From NCBI GenBank assembly GCA_023374025.1, contig SIJG01000096.1:306018-370017 (forward strand): DNA of 64,000 bases, read 5' to 3'. Positions 45,825 to 56,532 of the stretch are shown one piece after another (within the stretch, counting starts at the first letter, position 1; each line of letters begins with the position of its first letter). The translations under genes and the position numbers were made by a program. The notes under the pieces were generated by a model. The model was given only the letters and a program-made list of their open reading frames with translations, did no database searches and was not told the DNA's origin. The DNA comes from Heterodera schachtii (lineage: Eukaryota > Nematoda > Chromadorea > Rhabditida > Heteroderidae).

Positions 45825-48711
45825 CACTATGGGTACGCCCCAGTGTCAGACAAAATTGATCATAACGCCAGATAACGTAATTGGCGTAATTTTTTGCGCG
45901 TTAATTCAAAAAATATATCTGATCACTGCCTTTTTCGAAGACCAATTAACATTAATAAACTTTATTCAATTGACTAAACTATTTATTATAAATGCTATAA
46001 AAATCGGGAAAAATTGTTCAACATAATATTCAGATAGTGAAAATGTGAAATGGTGAAAATGTTTGGAAAAATTAAATTTTGATCAGAAATTTGGGTATTT
46101 GCTTCCATTCTCTTGGTTGTTTTCGACACCTCGATCGTGAAGGGCATTTAGCAGGGTCGTGTGTTTCACCAACTTCTCAACAACCTTCTCCGGAGTGCCG
46201 AGATGAGCATAACGACCGACCTGGATTATAATTTTAATAGGAAAAATTATTCATTAAAGCAAATTGTTGCACATTCTGTGCATATGCTCCATTCCCTGTT
46301 CACTGATCAGTCCCCACCAGAGATGAGTACGTGCAAATGGAACGACGTGAGCAGCGAGAAGATGAAGCTTTGGGCGGACTGGGTAACGAGCGGCGTCAAT
46401 TGTTCGGAGTTGCTGCCAGTGGCAGTAGAACATTTTGGTCCAATGTTCAAGCGAATTGAGATCCCCGGTATGAAGAATTTTGGCACGCGATAGGCGGTAA
46501 ATTTGGCGGAGGTCATTCATTGCGTCGATTAACATAAATTTTAATGTCCCGGGGGGAATTGGTGCCGTAAAAGCAGCAAAATTCTCGTGGTCAAGGATTT
46601 TGTAAATGTCGCCACCGTCGAAAAATTTGGCTTCGATAGCCCCCACCCATCCCCCTCATTTTACCCGTGAATTGTTTTGTCCGAGGGTGGCGTCGCACGC
46701 CGGCATCAGACAGTCGTTTTCGAACATCGTCCCCCTTTCCACGAGCGTCCGCTTCCGAACAAATGGCGTCAATTATTCGCTGGCCATTGCCTGTAAATTC
46801 TGAATTGTTTTTTTAATTCGCTTTCTTCACCATGCATGAGATGAAAACTGGGCGGTACAACATCCGCCAAGGCAATGTTGACGAGTGGAGGGCCAATGTA
46901 CGAATTTTGGGGTGGGGGAGGTGACGGGCGGGCATCCACAATTTTGTCCGTCAATTGGTTCTTCCGAGCTGTGCAAAGTGGACAAGGAAAAGTCGCTGCA
47001 GAACCTTGGTGTCCCATCAGTGCCGAAGTGAATTTGAGGTCTGCACAGAGAAGCCTGAAATTTAAATTAACATTCCTGATATTTTTTTTTCTTTACATTT
47101 GGACTGGCATGGTCCGCTTCCTCCCGGCAATTTCCAATGAAACGGTGTTCAGCTGGTTCAATTGCGCAAAAATTGAGCCAAATTTGTTCTCCAAATTTGT
47201 CCGGTCATCATTCCCAAAATAAATGCCCAAAATGGACAGATTTTTGGGGGAATTTGGGTGCTCAACGTTGCCGATCACCAGTCCCAACTTTGTCGTTGCC
47301 GCCACTCCATCGCCCCCTTTGTCACCCGTCAGCACCAACACAATTTGAGAGACAAATTGCTGGTGGAATTTGAGTCGGCCTTCATTTAACATTTTAAAAG
47401 TTGATTAATTTTCTCTCTCTCACCACTGTTCACTAAATCCTGAAGCCGGCCCTCGATCATGGCACGAACGTCAATGCAAACGAGCGCACGCGTCTCCCCA
47501 TTGCCCATCCAATGGAAAATGACCGCCTCGCATAGCTCCGCCTTCAGACGCTTCACCGCTCTCGGCGGTGCCCAAACGTCAAGTCCGTGGTCGGTGAACG
47601 ACCGCTTCAGTGCTTCACGGGCCTTGAACGAGATGCCAGAGTCCAAGGTGATGAGCAGGTCGTTCGCCGCGCTCAGCCTGTTGTCCCCCTGCTGGGTGTT
47701 GGTCACGTCGGAAAGGGCCTTGCGCTGGCGGCATGCTGAACCCGAACGCTCGAGGCTCGTCGAACGGTCGCGCTGTGCCTTGAGTTGTTTCCGCAGGAAG
47801 GCGTTTGATCGGCGCTGCCGCTGCAGTTCCTCCTCGGTCCAAATGTGGCGCCGCCGCAACTCGTCGAACATATGGACTAAAATAATGAAAATGAAATGAC
47901 TTAAAAAAACCAAAAATTTTGATGGAGTTTTCCACTCACCATCGTCGAGACCGAAGCCACCGGCGCCTTTTGATGCCGATGGTGTCGCCACCAGGTCACA
48001 GCATGCCGTGGATGTTGACGGCATTGGTTGAATTTGTTGGTCGTCATCGGCAGGTGTTGAAGGGAACGGCACATCGGTTTCCAGCATGTCCACCGACGGC
48101 TCGTCCATTTCCTGCGGTGTCATCGGTGTTGGAGTTGATGTTGGTCGTCCGTCGTTGTCCGGCGCCGTTGCCTCTGATGTCGAAGGCTCTTCTTCAGATG
48201 GTTGTGGCATTTCGGCATCGGTGTCGGGCTGGGGAGCGGCTAAAAATTGGAAAGATTCGAGATTTTATGAAAAATGAATGGAAAAGCTCACTTTTCTTTG
48301 CCAATTTGGCTTGTCTCGCCCTCTCCAATTTCTCTTTTCGCTCCTCTCGCTTGTTCCAGCGCTTTGTTACAGATTCTCTGCCGATTAGCTTACTTAATAA
48401 TTTCCTTTTTGCCATAAATACTTTAAGAATCTGTATTCTTATTTATTAGCACAAAAAAACTTTCTAATTCGACCTATTTTAATATTATATTAACCTATCA
48501 ATAAATGCAATATTTTTTTCTCTATCGCTATGCGAAATTTAAAGAAAATCTGTAAGGCGAAAAAAAAAGTTCTATAGAGCGAAGTAAATGTTGTTTTTTA
48601 CATTATTAAAACGAAGAGATAGTACGCCAAAGTGAGAGAAATTACAAAGAAAAAGAGAAACGACGAGATAGTACTAGGCTTTTCTCTGCACAGTGGGGCG
48701 TACCCATAGTG
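45825..48711 (-). mobile_element. Complete 2.9-kb DNA transposon with CACTA-type ends
   Basis: The terminal inverted repeat CACTATGGGTACGCCCCA is exact at both ends (45825 onward and, inverted, up to 48711). It is flanked by CAGGTT at 45819-45824 and 48712-48717, a 6-bp target duplication. A paralogous unoccupied site at 44767-44790 has one copy of the word (TAGGTT) in matching flanks. The element carries one minus-strand spliced gene. The ends begin CACTA as in EnSpm/CACTA elements, but those usually duplicate 2-4 bp, so the superfamily is left open. Confidence 0.85.
46254..48415 (-). CDS. Putative transposase of the 45.8-48.7 kb element
   Basis: Several exons on the minus strand. Exon 1 from the ATG at 48415 is basic (MAKRKLLSKLIGRESVTKRW). 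Exon 2 is Pro/Ser/Asp-rich, up to about 47940. Exon 3 (about 47430-47880) is a coiled-coil and a block with LSAANDLLITLDSGISFKAR and LKRSFTDHGLDVWAPPRAVK. Exon 4 (about 47100-47385) has GDGVAATTKLGLVIGNVEHP. Then comes MGHQGSAATFPCPLCTARKN, a CxxC pair, and PSFHLMHGEE. A final exon has GLISEQGMEHMHRMCNN with an EQGxEHxH motif. An unannotated downstream piece (46095-46225, RYAHLGTPEKVVEKLVKHT) may be one more exon. This order is one I associate with a nematode-expanded transposon-encoded family. A stop in the CPLC block's downstream frame (about 46769) leaves it unclear whether all exons join. Confidence 0.6.
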
Positions 48712-49009
48712 CAGGTTTTTAATGCCTGAAACCGGATATCGGCACATTGCAGTTTAGGGAGGCACTTTTAATTTTGTTTTACGGCCTTCTCGCGACCATG
48801 TCGGAGTTTTTATACATAATTTAAATATTTTGGGATTTATACATATTGGTAAAATTTTTGACTTTTAGCATTCTTTCCAAATCTTTTAAAAGAATTTTTG
48901 GTGAATTTTTAAATATTTTTTTAAAAATGTATCACAAAAAAATCGGTAAAAAGGAGATATTAAAATTAATTTTTGAATATTAAAATAGGATTCTAACCCT
49001 ATTTAGATC

Positions 49010-50391
49010 GGCTACCCGACTTTTGGGGATTTGCAACTTGTGGACCCGACATTTGGGGACCCGACTTTTGGGGATCCCGACATTTGGGGACCCGACTTTT
49101 GGCGACCCTACACTTAGGGAACCCGACATTTGGGGATCCCGACATTTGGGGCCCCGACTTTTGGGGACCCGACACTTAGGGAAACCGACATTTGGGGACC
49201 CGACATTTGGGGACCGAACGACATTTGAGCACAAGGCATTTAGGGAAACCACCGACATTTGGCAACCCGACATTTAGGGACCCGACATTTGGGGATTTTA
49301 ATAAAACAAAAAAATTACTTAAAAATTTAATTTAAACCCAAAATTAGACAAAATTACGTCTGCTTTAGCCAGAGTTAATTCCATTGCAAGAAAAAATTAA
49401 ATAATATTTTAAAAATTAACTCTGTTTCCGGACTCACCGCGAGGAGGTAGCAGAATTTTGAGCCCATACTAACCACAAACAATAGACAAATCACCAGTGT
49501 GCATCCGCCATTATCGAAGTGAAAATCGCGTTTAATCAACTTAATATCTTTTAATTATCAGAGTTATCACTGTTCTGAAGAAAGAAGAGCGAAACGCAGC
49601 CGATAAGCTGCGGCATTATGAGTTGGACCCAACTCAAGGGATAAGAATTCGAGAACGGAAGAAAACATACCGAGAAAATGATTTGGCTATCAGAAATTTG
49701 GTTGAAGGCTTTGATGCGATTGAGAACCCAAACGATGATGAGATTCTTACTCATCTCAGGTCTTTGCAATACAGACTTATGCGCAATGATTTTGAGAATT
49801 GGGACGACCCAAAAGGTGATTAATTCTGTTTTCACATCCCGTTGGCCCTTGGGAAAGGCACTTTAAAGAAAAGTTGAAAAAGGGTGTACTGTACATAAAA
49901 GTGTATTGTGATTTGTCTATTGTTTGTGGTTAGTATGGGCTCAAAAATTCTGCTACCTCCTCGCGGTGAGTCCGGAAACAGAGTTAATTTTTAAAATATT
50001 ATTTAATTTTTTCTTGCAATGGAATTAACTCTGGCTAAAGAAGACGTAATTTTGTCTAATTTTGGGTTTAAATTAAATTTTTAAGTAATTTTTTGTTATT
50101 AAAATCCCCAAATGTCGGGTCCCTAAATGTCGGGTTGCCAAGTGTCGGTGGTTTCCCTAAATGCCTTGTGCTCAAATGTCGTTCGGTCCCCAAATGTCGG
50201 GATCCCCAAAAGTCGGGTTCCCTAAGTGTCGGGTCCCCAAAAGTCGGGTCCCCAAATGTCGGGATCCCCAAATGTCGGGTTCCCTAAGTGTCGGGTCCCC
50301 AAAAGTCGGGTCCCCAAATGTCGGGATCCCCAAAAGTCGGGTCCCCAAATGTCGGGTCCCCAAGTTGCAAATCCCCAAAAGTCGCACCACG
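49010..50391. mobile_element. Mutator-like foldback element with minisatellite arms
   Basis: Both flanks carry ATTTAGATC (49001-49009 and 50392-50400), an exact 9-bp duplication typical of Mutator-like elements. Each arm is about 500 bp. It consists of an outer array of units CCCGACATTTGGGGA and CCCGACTTTTGGGGA (49017-49290, and inverted at 50103-50388) and an inner unique part (for example ACTCACCGCGAGGAGGTAGC at 49433, inverted at 49959). The outer 8-9 bases of the two ends differ. The non-repeated centre, about 49510-49910, holds an open frame that does not look like a transposase. Confidence 0.85.
49545..49823 (+). CDS. Captured coding fragment inside the foldback element
   Basis: The centre of the element is open on the plus strand: IIRVITVLKKEERNAADKLR, HYELDPTQGIRIRERKKTYR, ENDLAIRNLVEGFDAIENPN, DDEILTHLRSLQYRLMRNDF, ENWDDPKGD, then TAA. 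It has no ATG at its start, but an acceptor-like TTATCAG lies at the left edge (49556-49562). The charged, helical, low-Lys-run composition differs from the surrounding AT-rich repeats and looks like a host exon. I do not recognise the family. Inference: an exon carried by the element, in the manner of Pack-MULEs. Confidence 0.5.
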   Translation, partial: YLLIIRVITVLKKEERNAADKLRHYELDPTQGIRIRERKKTYRENDLAIRNLVEGFDAIENPNDDEILTHLRSLQYRLMRNDFENWDDPKGD

Positions 50392-50400
50392 ATTTAGATC

Positions 50401-51044
50401 ATCTTGCTATTTGATTTCACCCTTTACGAAGAAGTATTTCAAAAAAACTATTTTAAAAATTTTATTTACACAGTTTGCTATATATTTTGAGTTTTATTTA
50501 TACATTTGTTTTGGGGTCGAGAAAATTTTCTGAAAAAAAGGTTCACGGAAAGAACACCAATTCCAAAATATTAAAATTATGGCATTAAATCATATGTTCA
50601 ATGAGGGAAAGATGTTACAATGTGTAAGTGTTAAGTTTGTCGGCCCTCATTTTTTTTTAATTTTTAAAGTCATAAAAATTTTTAGGTGGTTTTCTGGGTC
50701 GCTGATTTCGAATATGGTACCATTTCGGTCAATTTCTAACTCTGAACCCGAATTCGAACAAAAAGTCGAAATTTAATTCCGCATTTTGCATTTTCGTCTA
50801 AAAACGGTATAAGAACTATTACTCAACATTTTTTAAATGCCTCTATATTGATTTGGCATAATATTTAATTTGACCTTAACATTAATTCTTCGGAAAATTA
50901 AAAAAGTTAATTTACCTTTCCCTGCTTTATCAAATTGTATCATTTTTCGATTAACTATTCGAATGTCTCCGAAAGATTTATTAAAAAGAAATGATTAAAT
51001 ATATAACGGGAATTTAATTTCAAGAATTTTCCAAAGATCTTCAT
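50401..51044. other. Spacer with a dispersed repeat word
   Basis: TCGCTGATTTCGAATATGGT at 50699 belongs to the GCTGATCACGAAT repeat family, with CCCGAATTCGAACAAAAAGT following at 50749. No gene. Confidence 0.45.
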
Positions 51045-52620
51045 TCAGTCAATTTGCGCTTTGCTGCGGCACTTCGTTTTCATGGGCTTTTGTGCGTGCC
51101 GTCGTTTGTCATTGGGGCAGTCGTTGTTTCGGACGTAGTCGTTGAAAAACAATTGGGCATTACAAGGTGCTGAAAGGATTTAATTATGATGCTATTATCT
51201 ACTCTTGAAAATTTGTCCCCGGTATTTTTTGGAGTCCTTGACCACGAATCTTTCATCTATTTTGACTAAAGCATAATCTCTGAGAACGAACTCGAACAAA
51301 AATTTAAATTTCGTGATTTAATTTTGGTTCCAGTTCGGGTTCGAGATTAGTAATTGGCCAAAATAGGTGTCAGAATCATGATTAGTTGCGCCAAGTATTC
51401 AATGATAAATATTTAAAAACCATTTTTGCCACTCAGCCTACGCCCACTCCACAATGGACAAAGATGAATTGATAAAACATGTTTTTTTCGATGACTATTC
51501 CACATGAGTTTCGCCACCTGTACACCGTCGCCATGCAGTTCCATGTGCCGCAAAAGCTGCTCAATGCGTTGTTCGTACAGCTGCTGGTACGTCTCGAAAG
51601 TGCCCTGCCCCATGTGCTCGTTGACCAAATAGGCCATGAACGCTCGCCGTGTGACAAAACCATCGCTGAAAAATCAAATGGGAATTAATTATTTATTAAG
51701 GACCTGTATTACATTTATGTATTTAAATGAAATAATAATAATATTTTTGAAAAATTTTATATGATAGAGAAAGATTCGATAAATATTCGTAAAATTTTTA
51801 AAGAATGTTATTTCCTTAAATTTTTTACTTGTCAAAATTTTCTTTTTTTTTAATGTTTTTCTAAATTATTACCGATTGGGGTCCACCACGTTTAAAATGC
51901 GCTCAAATTTGGGCTGCTCGTCATAAAACGGAAGACGGCCCAACGCCCATAAGCTTCGCTGTAAAGTAAAATTTTTAAAAAATTTTTATGTATTTAATTT
52001 TTACTTTAAATTCATGGTGGGGCAGCTGTCCATTTTTGTCGTAGTCAAAGAAACGGAATAAAACGAGGTACTCGCGCATTTTGTCATCACTTAGCAAAAC
52101 CTGGAACGAAAAGAAAATCGTTTTTTTAAATTTGTTTCGGAAGAAAAAACAGAACCCAGAGGAATGTCTGTTCTCACACAGACACATATGTACTTAAAAA
52201 ATATTACAGGCATCGCCCAGGGACGGTCCCAGGGCACGGGGTACGTACCCCCCAAGACCCCCCCACACCCGAAAATTTTAAGGAAAAAAATAGTTTTCGA
52301 GTTTTCTTTTGGTAGACCCCCAAAACCTACTTCACACAAATTTCCCAGAATTTTTGTTTGATTTTCCGAAAATCTACAAATTTGATCAAATCTGCTCAAA
52401 ATATGCAAATTTTGTCGTTTTTAAGTATTCTGTTAATAGTTTCGCATTAAAAATTACAAAAACTTTCCGGGCGGGGCCTTTGTCCCGAACCAACTAAATT
52501 ATACCAAACATCCGGCCCACTCACCCCTTCCGTTTTCATTTGTTGGCGGCTGCCCATGGTGCCCTCGGAAAATATGTGCACAATCATACAAATTGTGAAA
52601 ATCGTGTAGATAAAATACAT
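51045..52620 (-). CDS. Secreted protein with spectrin/actinin-type EF-hand pair
   Basis: Five exons: 52525-52620, 52005-52100, 51873-51958, 51518-51665 and about 51045-51169. The first four join in frame with GT-AG introns. Exon 1 gives MYFIYTIFTICMIVHIFS, a signal peptide. EF loop 1 is DYDKNGQLPHHE (canonical; residues about 51-62). The linker FKRSLWALGRLPF is followed by KFERILNVVDPNRDGFVT; loop 2, DPNRDGFVTRRA, has Ala where the final Glu should be. EFERILDVVDPNRDG is the signature of the alpha-spectrin/alpha-actinin C-terminal EF-hands, normally the end of a very large cytoskeletal protein. A helix GTFETYQQLYEQRIEQLLRH follows. The last exon fits in two phases. CAG|GTGGCG gives a Thr-rich tail ending at 51080. 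An upstream donor (G|GTGTAC) gives a longer Cys/Lys-rich tail (NDYVRNNDCPNDKRRHAQ) ending at 51045. Intron 1 (52101-52524) holds a repeat insert. A role outside the cell is inferred from the signal peptide. Confidence 0.7.
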
Positions 52621-52639
52621 TTTATTGCCAATTATGACT

Positions 52640-53270
52640 GTAAAAAAAAGGAAAAATAAAAAAACCGATTTAATCGTTTAACAAATTGCACTTAAATTTT
52701 CAAAAAATTTTCCCGGCGGCAACTATCGGCACCGCAGGACCCACTCCCTCCCCCCCCCCCGTGTTCTCAAAATTTTTTGGAGAAAGAGCGCCGCAAAAAA
52801 AAGCATATGCTATGAAATGAGGAAAATGATCAGTGAAAACAAAAATATGTAAGATTTTGAATCAATTCATTCAGGCGAAAAATACAAACCATTTGAATAA
52901 AAATTACCATTTTTTGGTTTTTTTTATCGTTTTTACACTTGAAAATATGTTTTTTGTTTTTGTTTTAGGCTCCTTAAATTATATTTTTGGCAAAGTTAAT
53001 TTTTGGAGATTTTTGGGTAAATATGATTTTTATTTAAAAAAAATTTTCCCTGATCGAGATTTGATTATTTCGTCCTTTTTTGACATTAGAGTTATGATCA
53101 ACATTTTCCAAAACAATATATTTGCGATACGCTTTAAAAAATTAGGTTACAAAGAAAAGGGACGAGGTGCCAATAAGCGGCGGGAAAAGATTTTTTTGAA
53201 AGGCATCAACGATTTTTGTTGATAAAATAATTTCATAATTTGCCTATTATATAAAAAATGTGATTTTCAC
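52640..53270. repeat. Flank duplicated in part at 62640-63280
   Basis: Contains a GC hairpin at 52713. An AT-rich plus-strand frame to 53222 is not convincing as a gene, since the duplicate copy at 63060-63180 does not preserve it. Confidence 0.5.
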
Positions 53271-53515
53271 AAATACTGCTGCTGATTCCCCCACCAGTGT
53301 TTTTGCTTTTATTAGCATTTTTCGCTGAAATCCATCCCCCCCCCCCCCCTCCCGTCATCTGTCAGCAATTGTGAGACCAATACCCTACGAAAGCATTTAT
53401 TGTAATCATTCCAATTCATCGAATTTACCCTTCGCATTTGGCTTATTGGGAGGGGGTGGGGGAGATGAGAATAAAAAATGAAAATGATGAGCGATGATTA
53501 AGTTATGAGAAAGAA
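53271..53515. repeat. Near-identical duplicate of 63270-63525
   Basis: TGTGATTTTCACAAATACTG, then CGCTGAAATCCATCC, CGTCATCTGTCAGCAATTGT, and GAGATGAGAATAAAAAATGA recur in the same order and orientation at 63271 onward. With the EF-hand exons to the left this defines a segmental duplication of about 2 kb spaced about 10 kb apart. Confidence 0.85.
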
Positions 53516-55395
53516 TGCCAAAGAAAAAGAAAAAAAAGTTCCGACTGATACAAATCGCGCTCAATTAATTTTGTTGTATAAAGTAGCGCTTGAGTTTATG
53601 TAAACCAAAAGCGCCCAAAAGGTAAGATTAGACTAAACAAAGCCAAAAATAGTAATTAAAAATGTGAAATAGCACTTATAAGCCTCAAAGGTATGAGTGC
53701 AAATGGTTAAATTCTTTATCAATTCAAAAAGCGAGACGGAGTTCCAGAACGGGATTCCAACTTGTTTCCCGTTTCCATAAAAACCCTGTCAATTTAAACG
53801 GGAATTCCGCCGGTTAATTTTTTTAAATTTATTTTAATAATTATTAATTTAAACGATTTAAACATTATGTTTACGTAAATGATTAAATAGTGTTTTTATT
53901 AACAATAAAAAAATAACTAAAATTTAATTTAATTAAATTATCGGAGGATTTTTTCAAAAAAAAAAGCCGTCTGACGTTTTCAATAGTACCAGTAAACAAT
54001 GGTAATTTTCCGAGTCCCGAAATTTCTGGAGAATTTTTTTTAATTCATCAATTTTCGTTAAAATTGCCTGTTATTTTAAAATTCATAAAATTGCCGAAAT
54101 TTTTTGAGATTTTTTAATTGTCAATCTAATAATCATTTTTGGGTTTTTGTTCTTAAATAGAATAAATATTATTTTTAAAGTCAGAATTTTTTTTTATTAA
54201 TTATACTTTAATTAAGAATATTTGTAAGAGAATATAAAAGAATATTCTATTCCAATGGGGGAACGAACCCAAAGCAAAATATAAAGTAAGACTGAAGGCC
54301 AAACCATTAGACCAATGTTCACATGTTTGTCATTTAAACAAATAATTAATTCGTTATTTTTTTTTCTCAAAAATAATCATTTATCTCAAATTCTGTCACT
54401 AATTTGTCATCATATTTTTGCTGCATTTTGAAACACGGAGATAGAGATGGCGTCAATATTTAAATTATAATTTTTTAATACGATAGAAATCATTTATTTT
54501 TCAATCAAATATTAGCATGAATTATTTCAGATTTTTCTGTGCTCTCAAATTTGAGATTTAATGAATAAAATTTTGGTTATAAACATATTAGCACCTGAAA
54601 ATGGGATATGGTACATAAAATCGAAAAGTATGACCCAACATACAAAAATCAATTCAGTAAAGAATTTTGTGTTCTTTATGGTAGGTCTGATAATTTTTTG
54701 AAGAAAAATTTTCTAACTCATCCTCCCTCCTAACAAATAAGAAATTTTTTTTTAATTTTCCTAACCCATCCACCCCCTCCTTCTAAAAATTTTTTTAAAA
54801 ATTTTCCCGATTTTCAGTGCTTTTTTAGAAAAAAAAAAAAGTGACAAATTGCCCAAGTGGGGATGCGCATAAGAATGGCCGTTTTTCAGCCAAGGCCCAA
54901 AAGTCAAAGTGCCGATATGCTAATTTGGGATTAAATTCGGTGAATAAGCAAGGATCGTTAGGAAACCAACTAATATTGTTCTTAGAATTTATTAAAATTA
55001 TAAATGGTAATTAGGAAACAAAAAAAAACTTTTTGCCGTTAGCACGAGTAGACACATTAAATCTTGTTTTAGGTGTACAAGAATTGTCGGATTAGCAATT
55101 TTATGGGGTTATTAAGGTTTAGTATAACCCGGAACATTTTTGCCCGTTCCCTGCTCAGAGTAAGAAATGGAAAAAATAATAAGTTTTATGATTAGTAAAA
55201 TATTGATTTAATTTAATCGAAAATTGTTTTATTTACATATTATCAATGGCGACCAATCAGAAGAGAGAAATTGTTCAATATTTTATTATTAAAATTCTGT
55301 CAATAACTAACTTAAATGTAGAAAATTTATTATCTCAAAAAATTCATTTTACAATTTTAATCAAAAAAAAATTTAATTACAAATTTAAATAATTT
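53516..55395. other. Gene-poor AT-rich region
   Basis: A GC islet at 53735-53815 (GGGATTCCAACTTG, AAACGGGAATTCCGCC) and a tRNA-like repeat at 54250-54320 are the only features. From 55190 the sequence resembles the 5' flank of the secreted family (TTATGATTAGTAAAATATTG, ATTATCAATGGCGACCAATC), matching 7300-7400 and 43540-43620. Confidence 0.45.
54250..54320 (-). repeat. tRNA-like sequence, probably a SINE or tRNA relic
   Basis: On the minus strand GGTCTAATGGTTTGGCC resembles a D-arm/A-box and, about 30 bases later, GGGTTCGTTCCCCC resembles a T-arm/B-box. The acceptor ends do not pair and the anticodon arm is not convincing, so it is not a functional tRNA gene. Confidence 0.3.
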
Positions 55396-55782
55396 TAATT
55401 GTGCAAATTGAAATTGGAGCAGAAAAGAAAAAAAATGAAACAAAAAACATTTGAAGAGATATTTTGAAAAAAATGGGAGAAAAAGAAAATTTGGAAGAAA
55501 AAAGAAATGAACAGAGAAAGAGAGAAATATTAACAAATTCAATAAAATTAAAGAAAAAATCAAGGAAAAGAGAGAAAGATATTCAACAAACGAATGGACT
55601 AAAATTAATTCGAAAATTGCGAAAAAATTGGGAACAAATCGAAACAAAATTTACAAATGGATCAAAGAATTTGGACTTAATCAAAAAATAATTAATGACC
55701 ACAAACCAAAAACGGATGAACAAAAAATTGAAATAGTTAATAAATTTAATGCAATAAAAAATGAATTCGTACAGAATTCCTG
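55396..55782 (+). pseudogene. Secreted HTH-module family copy, decayed
   Basis: The DNA reads IVQIEIGAEKKK-like sequence in one frame at 55396, then EKWEKKK, NEQRKRE, and the module words STNEWTKINSKIAKKLGTNR and IYKWIKEFGLNQKIINDH across shifted frames. It is closest to the 43738 copy (shares IINDH and the KTDEQK start of module 2). The start codon region is lost, a stop interrupts module 1, and the copy ends at about 55780 before module 3. Confidence 0.7.
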
Positions 55783-56090
55783 AAGACATTTTTGTAGCAA
55801 CAAAATGACCGGGGAAAATATCAGTTAAAAATGAATGAGAATGGAATGAGGAGGGGAAGAAGAAAAAAGGGCATTTTTATATCAAAAAATATTTGCGCAC
55901 ATTTGAGTACCGATGAGTAAAAACCATATAAAAGGCAGAGAAAATTGACAGTTAATGTCATATTTTGCAATCATAATTTACGACTAATTAATTAGTGTGC
56001 TCAGCAAATTGCCGTAAAATGAAGCCAAGTTCAAGGAAAGAATTCAAAAAATTAATAGAAAATTAGCAAAAATTTTGGTAATACTGTGCT
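55783..56090. other. Spacer
   Basis: No gene or repeat recognised. Confidence 0.4.
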
Positions 56091-56532
56091 TTGTCCCCCC
56101 CCCTTTTTTCGAAAATTTTTTTTATGATTACATAAGTCATGAAAACATGTTTCAAAGGGTTTTCGGGGTTGCTGATCACGAATCCGGCACCCATTTCGAA
56201 CAATACCGGACCCCGGACCCGAATTCGAACAAAATGTCGAAAATTCAGATTTTTCAATTTTCAGATTTTTGGTTCAAACTTTGTTTAAATACACGGAAAT
56301 GAACTAAAAGTCATTAATGCTTCAATAAAAGATAATTAAAACCATTTTTAGACAAAAATCTGAAAATTGAAAAATTTGAATTTTCAATTTTTTGTTCGAA
56401 TTCGGGTCCGGGGTCCGGAATTGTTCGAAATGGGTGCCGGATTCGTGATCAGCGACCCCGTAAACCCTTTGAAACATGTTTTCATGACTTATGAAATCAT
56501 AAAAAAAATTTTCGAAAAAGGGGGGGGGGGAC
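56091..56532. repeat. Inverted pair of the GCTGATCACGAAT repeat
   Basis: Bases 56091-56270 (plus) and 56350-56532 (minus) are about 90 percent alike and inverted. The shared order is CCCCCCCTTTTTTCGAAAAT, CATGAAAACATGTTTCAAAG, GCTGATCACGAATCCGGCAC, CCCGAATTCGAACAAAA. Single copies of the same family lie near 6183, 16495, 33899, 34775, 50699, 51240 and 61215. Frames across it are artefacts seen on both arms. Confidence 0.8.

Noticed and set aside
46161..47899. Plus-strand frames overlapping the 45.8-48.7 kb transposon gene
   Set aside because: Shadows of the minus-strand exons, which carry the recognisable CPLC and EQGMEHMH motifs and splice sites.
49015..50414. Frames reading GSPNVGFPKCRVP-type repeats
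   Set aside because: They are translations of the CCCGACATTTGGGGA minisatellite in the arms of the 49010 element, open on both strands.
52833..53222. 129-residue plus-strand frame with Phe-rich hydrophobic stretches
   Set aside because: AT-rich composition, no recognised motif, and the duplicated sequence at 63.0-63.2 kb does not preserve the frame.
54250..54320. Functional tRNA gene
   Set aside because: A- and B-box-like words are present but the acceptor arms do not pair and the anticodon arm is not credible.
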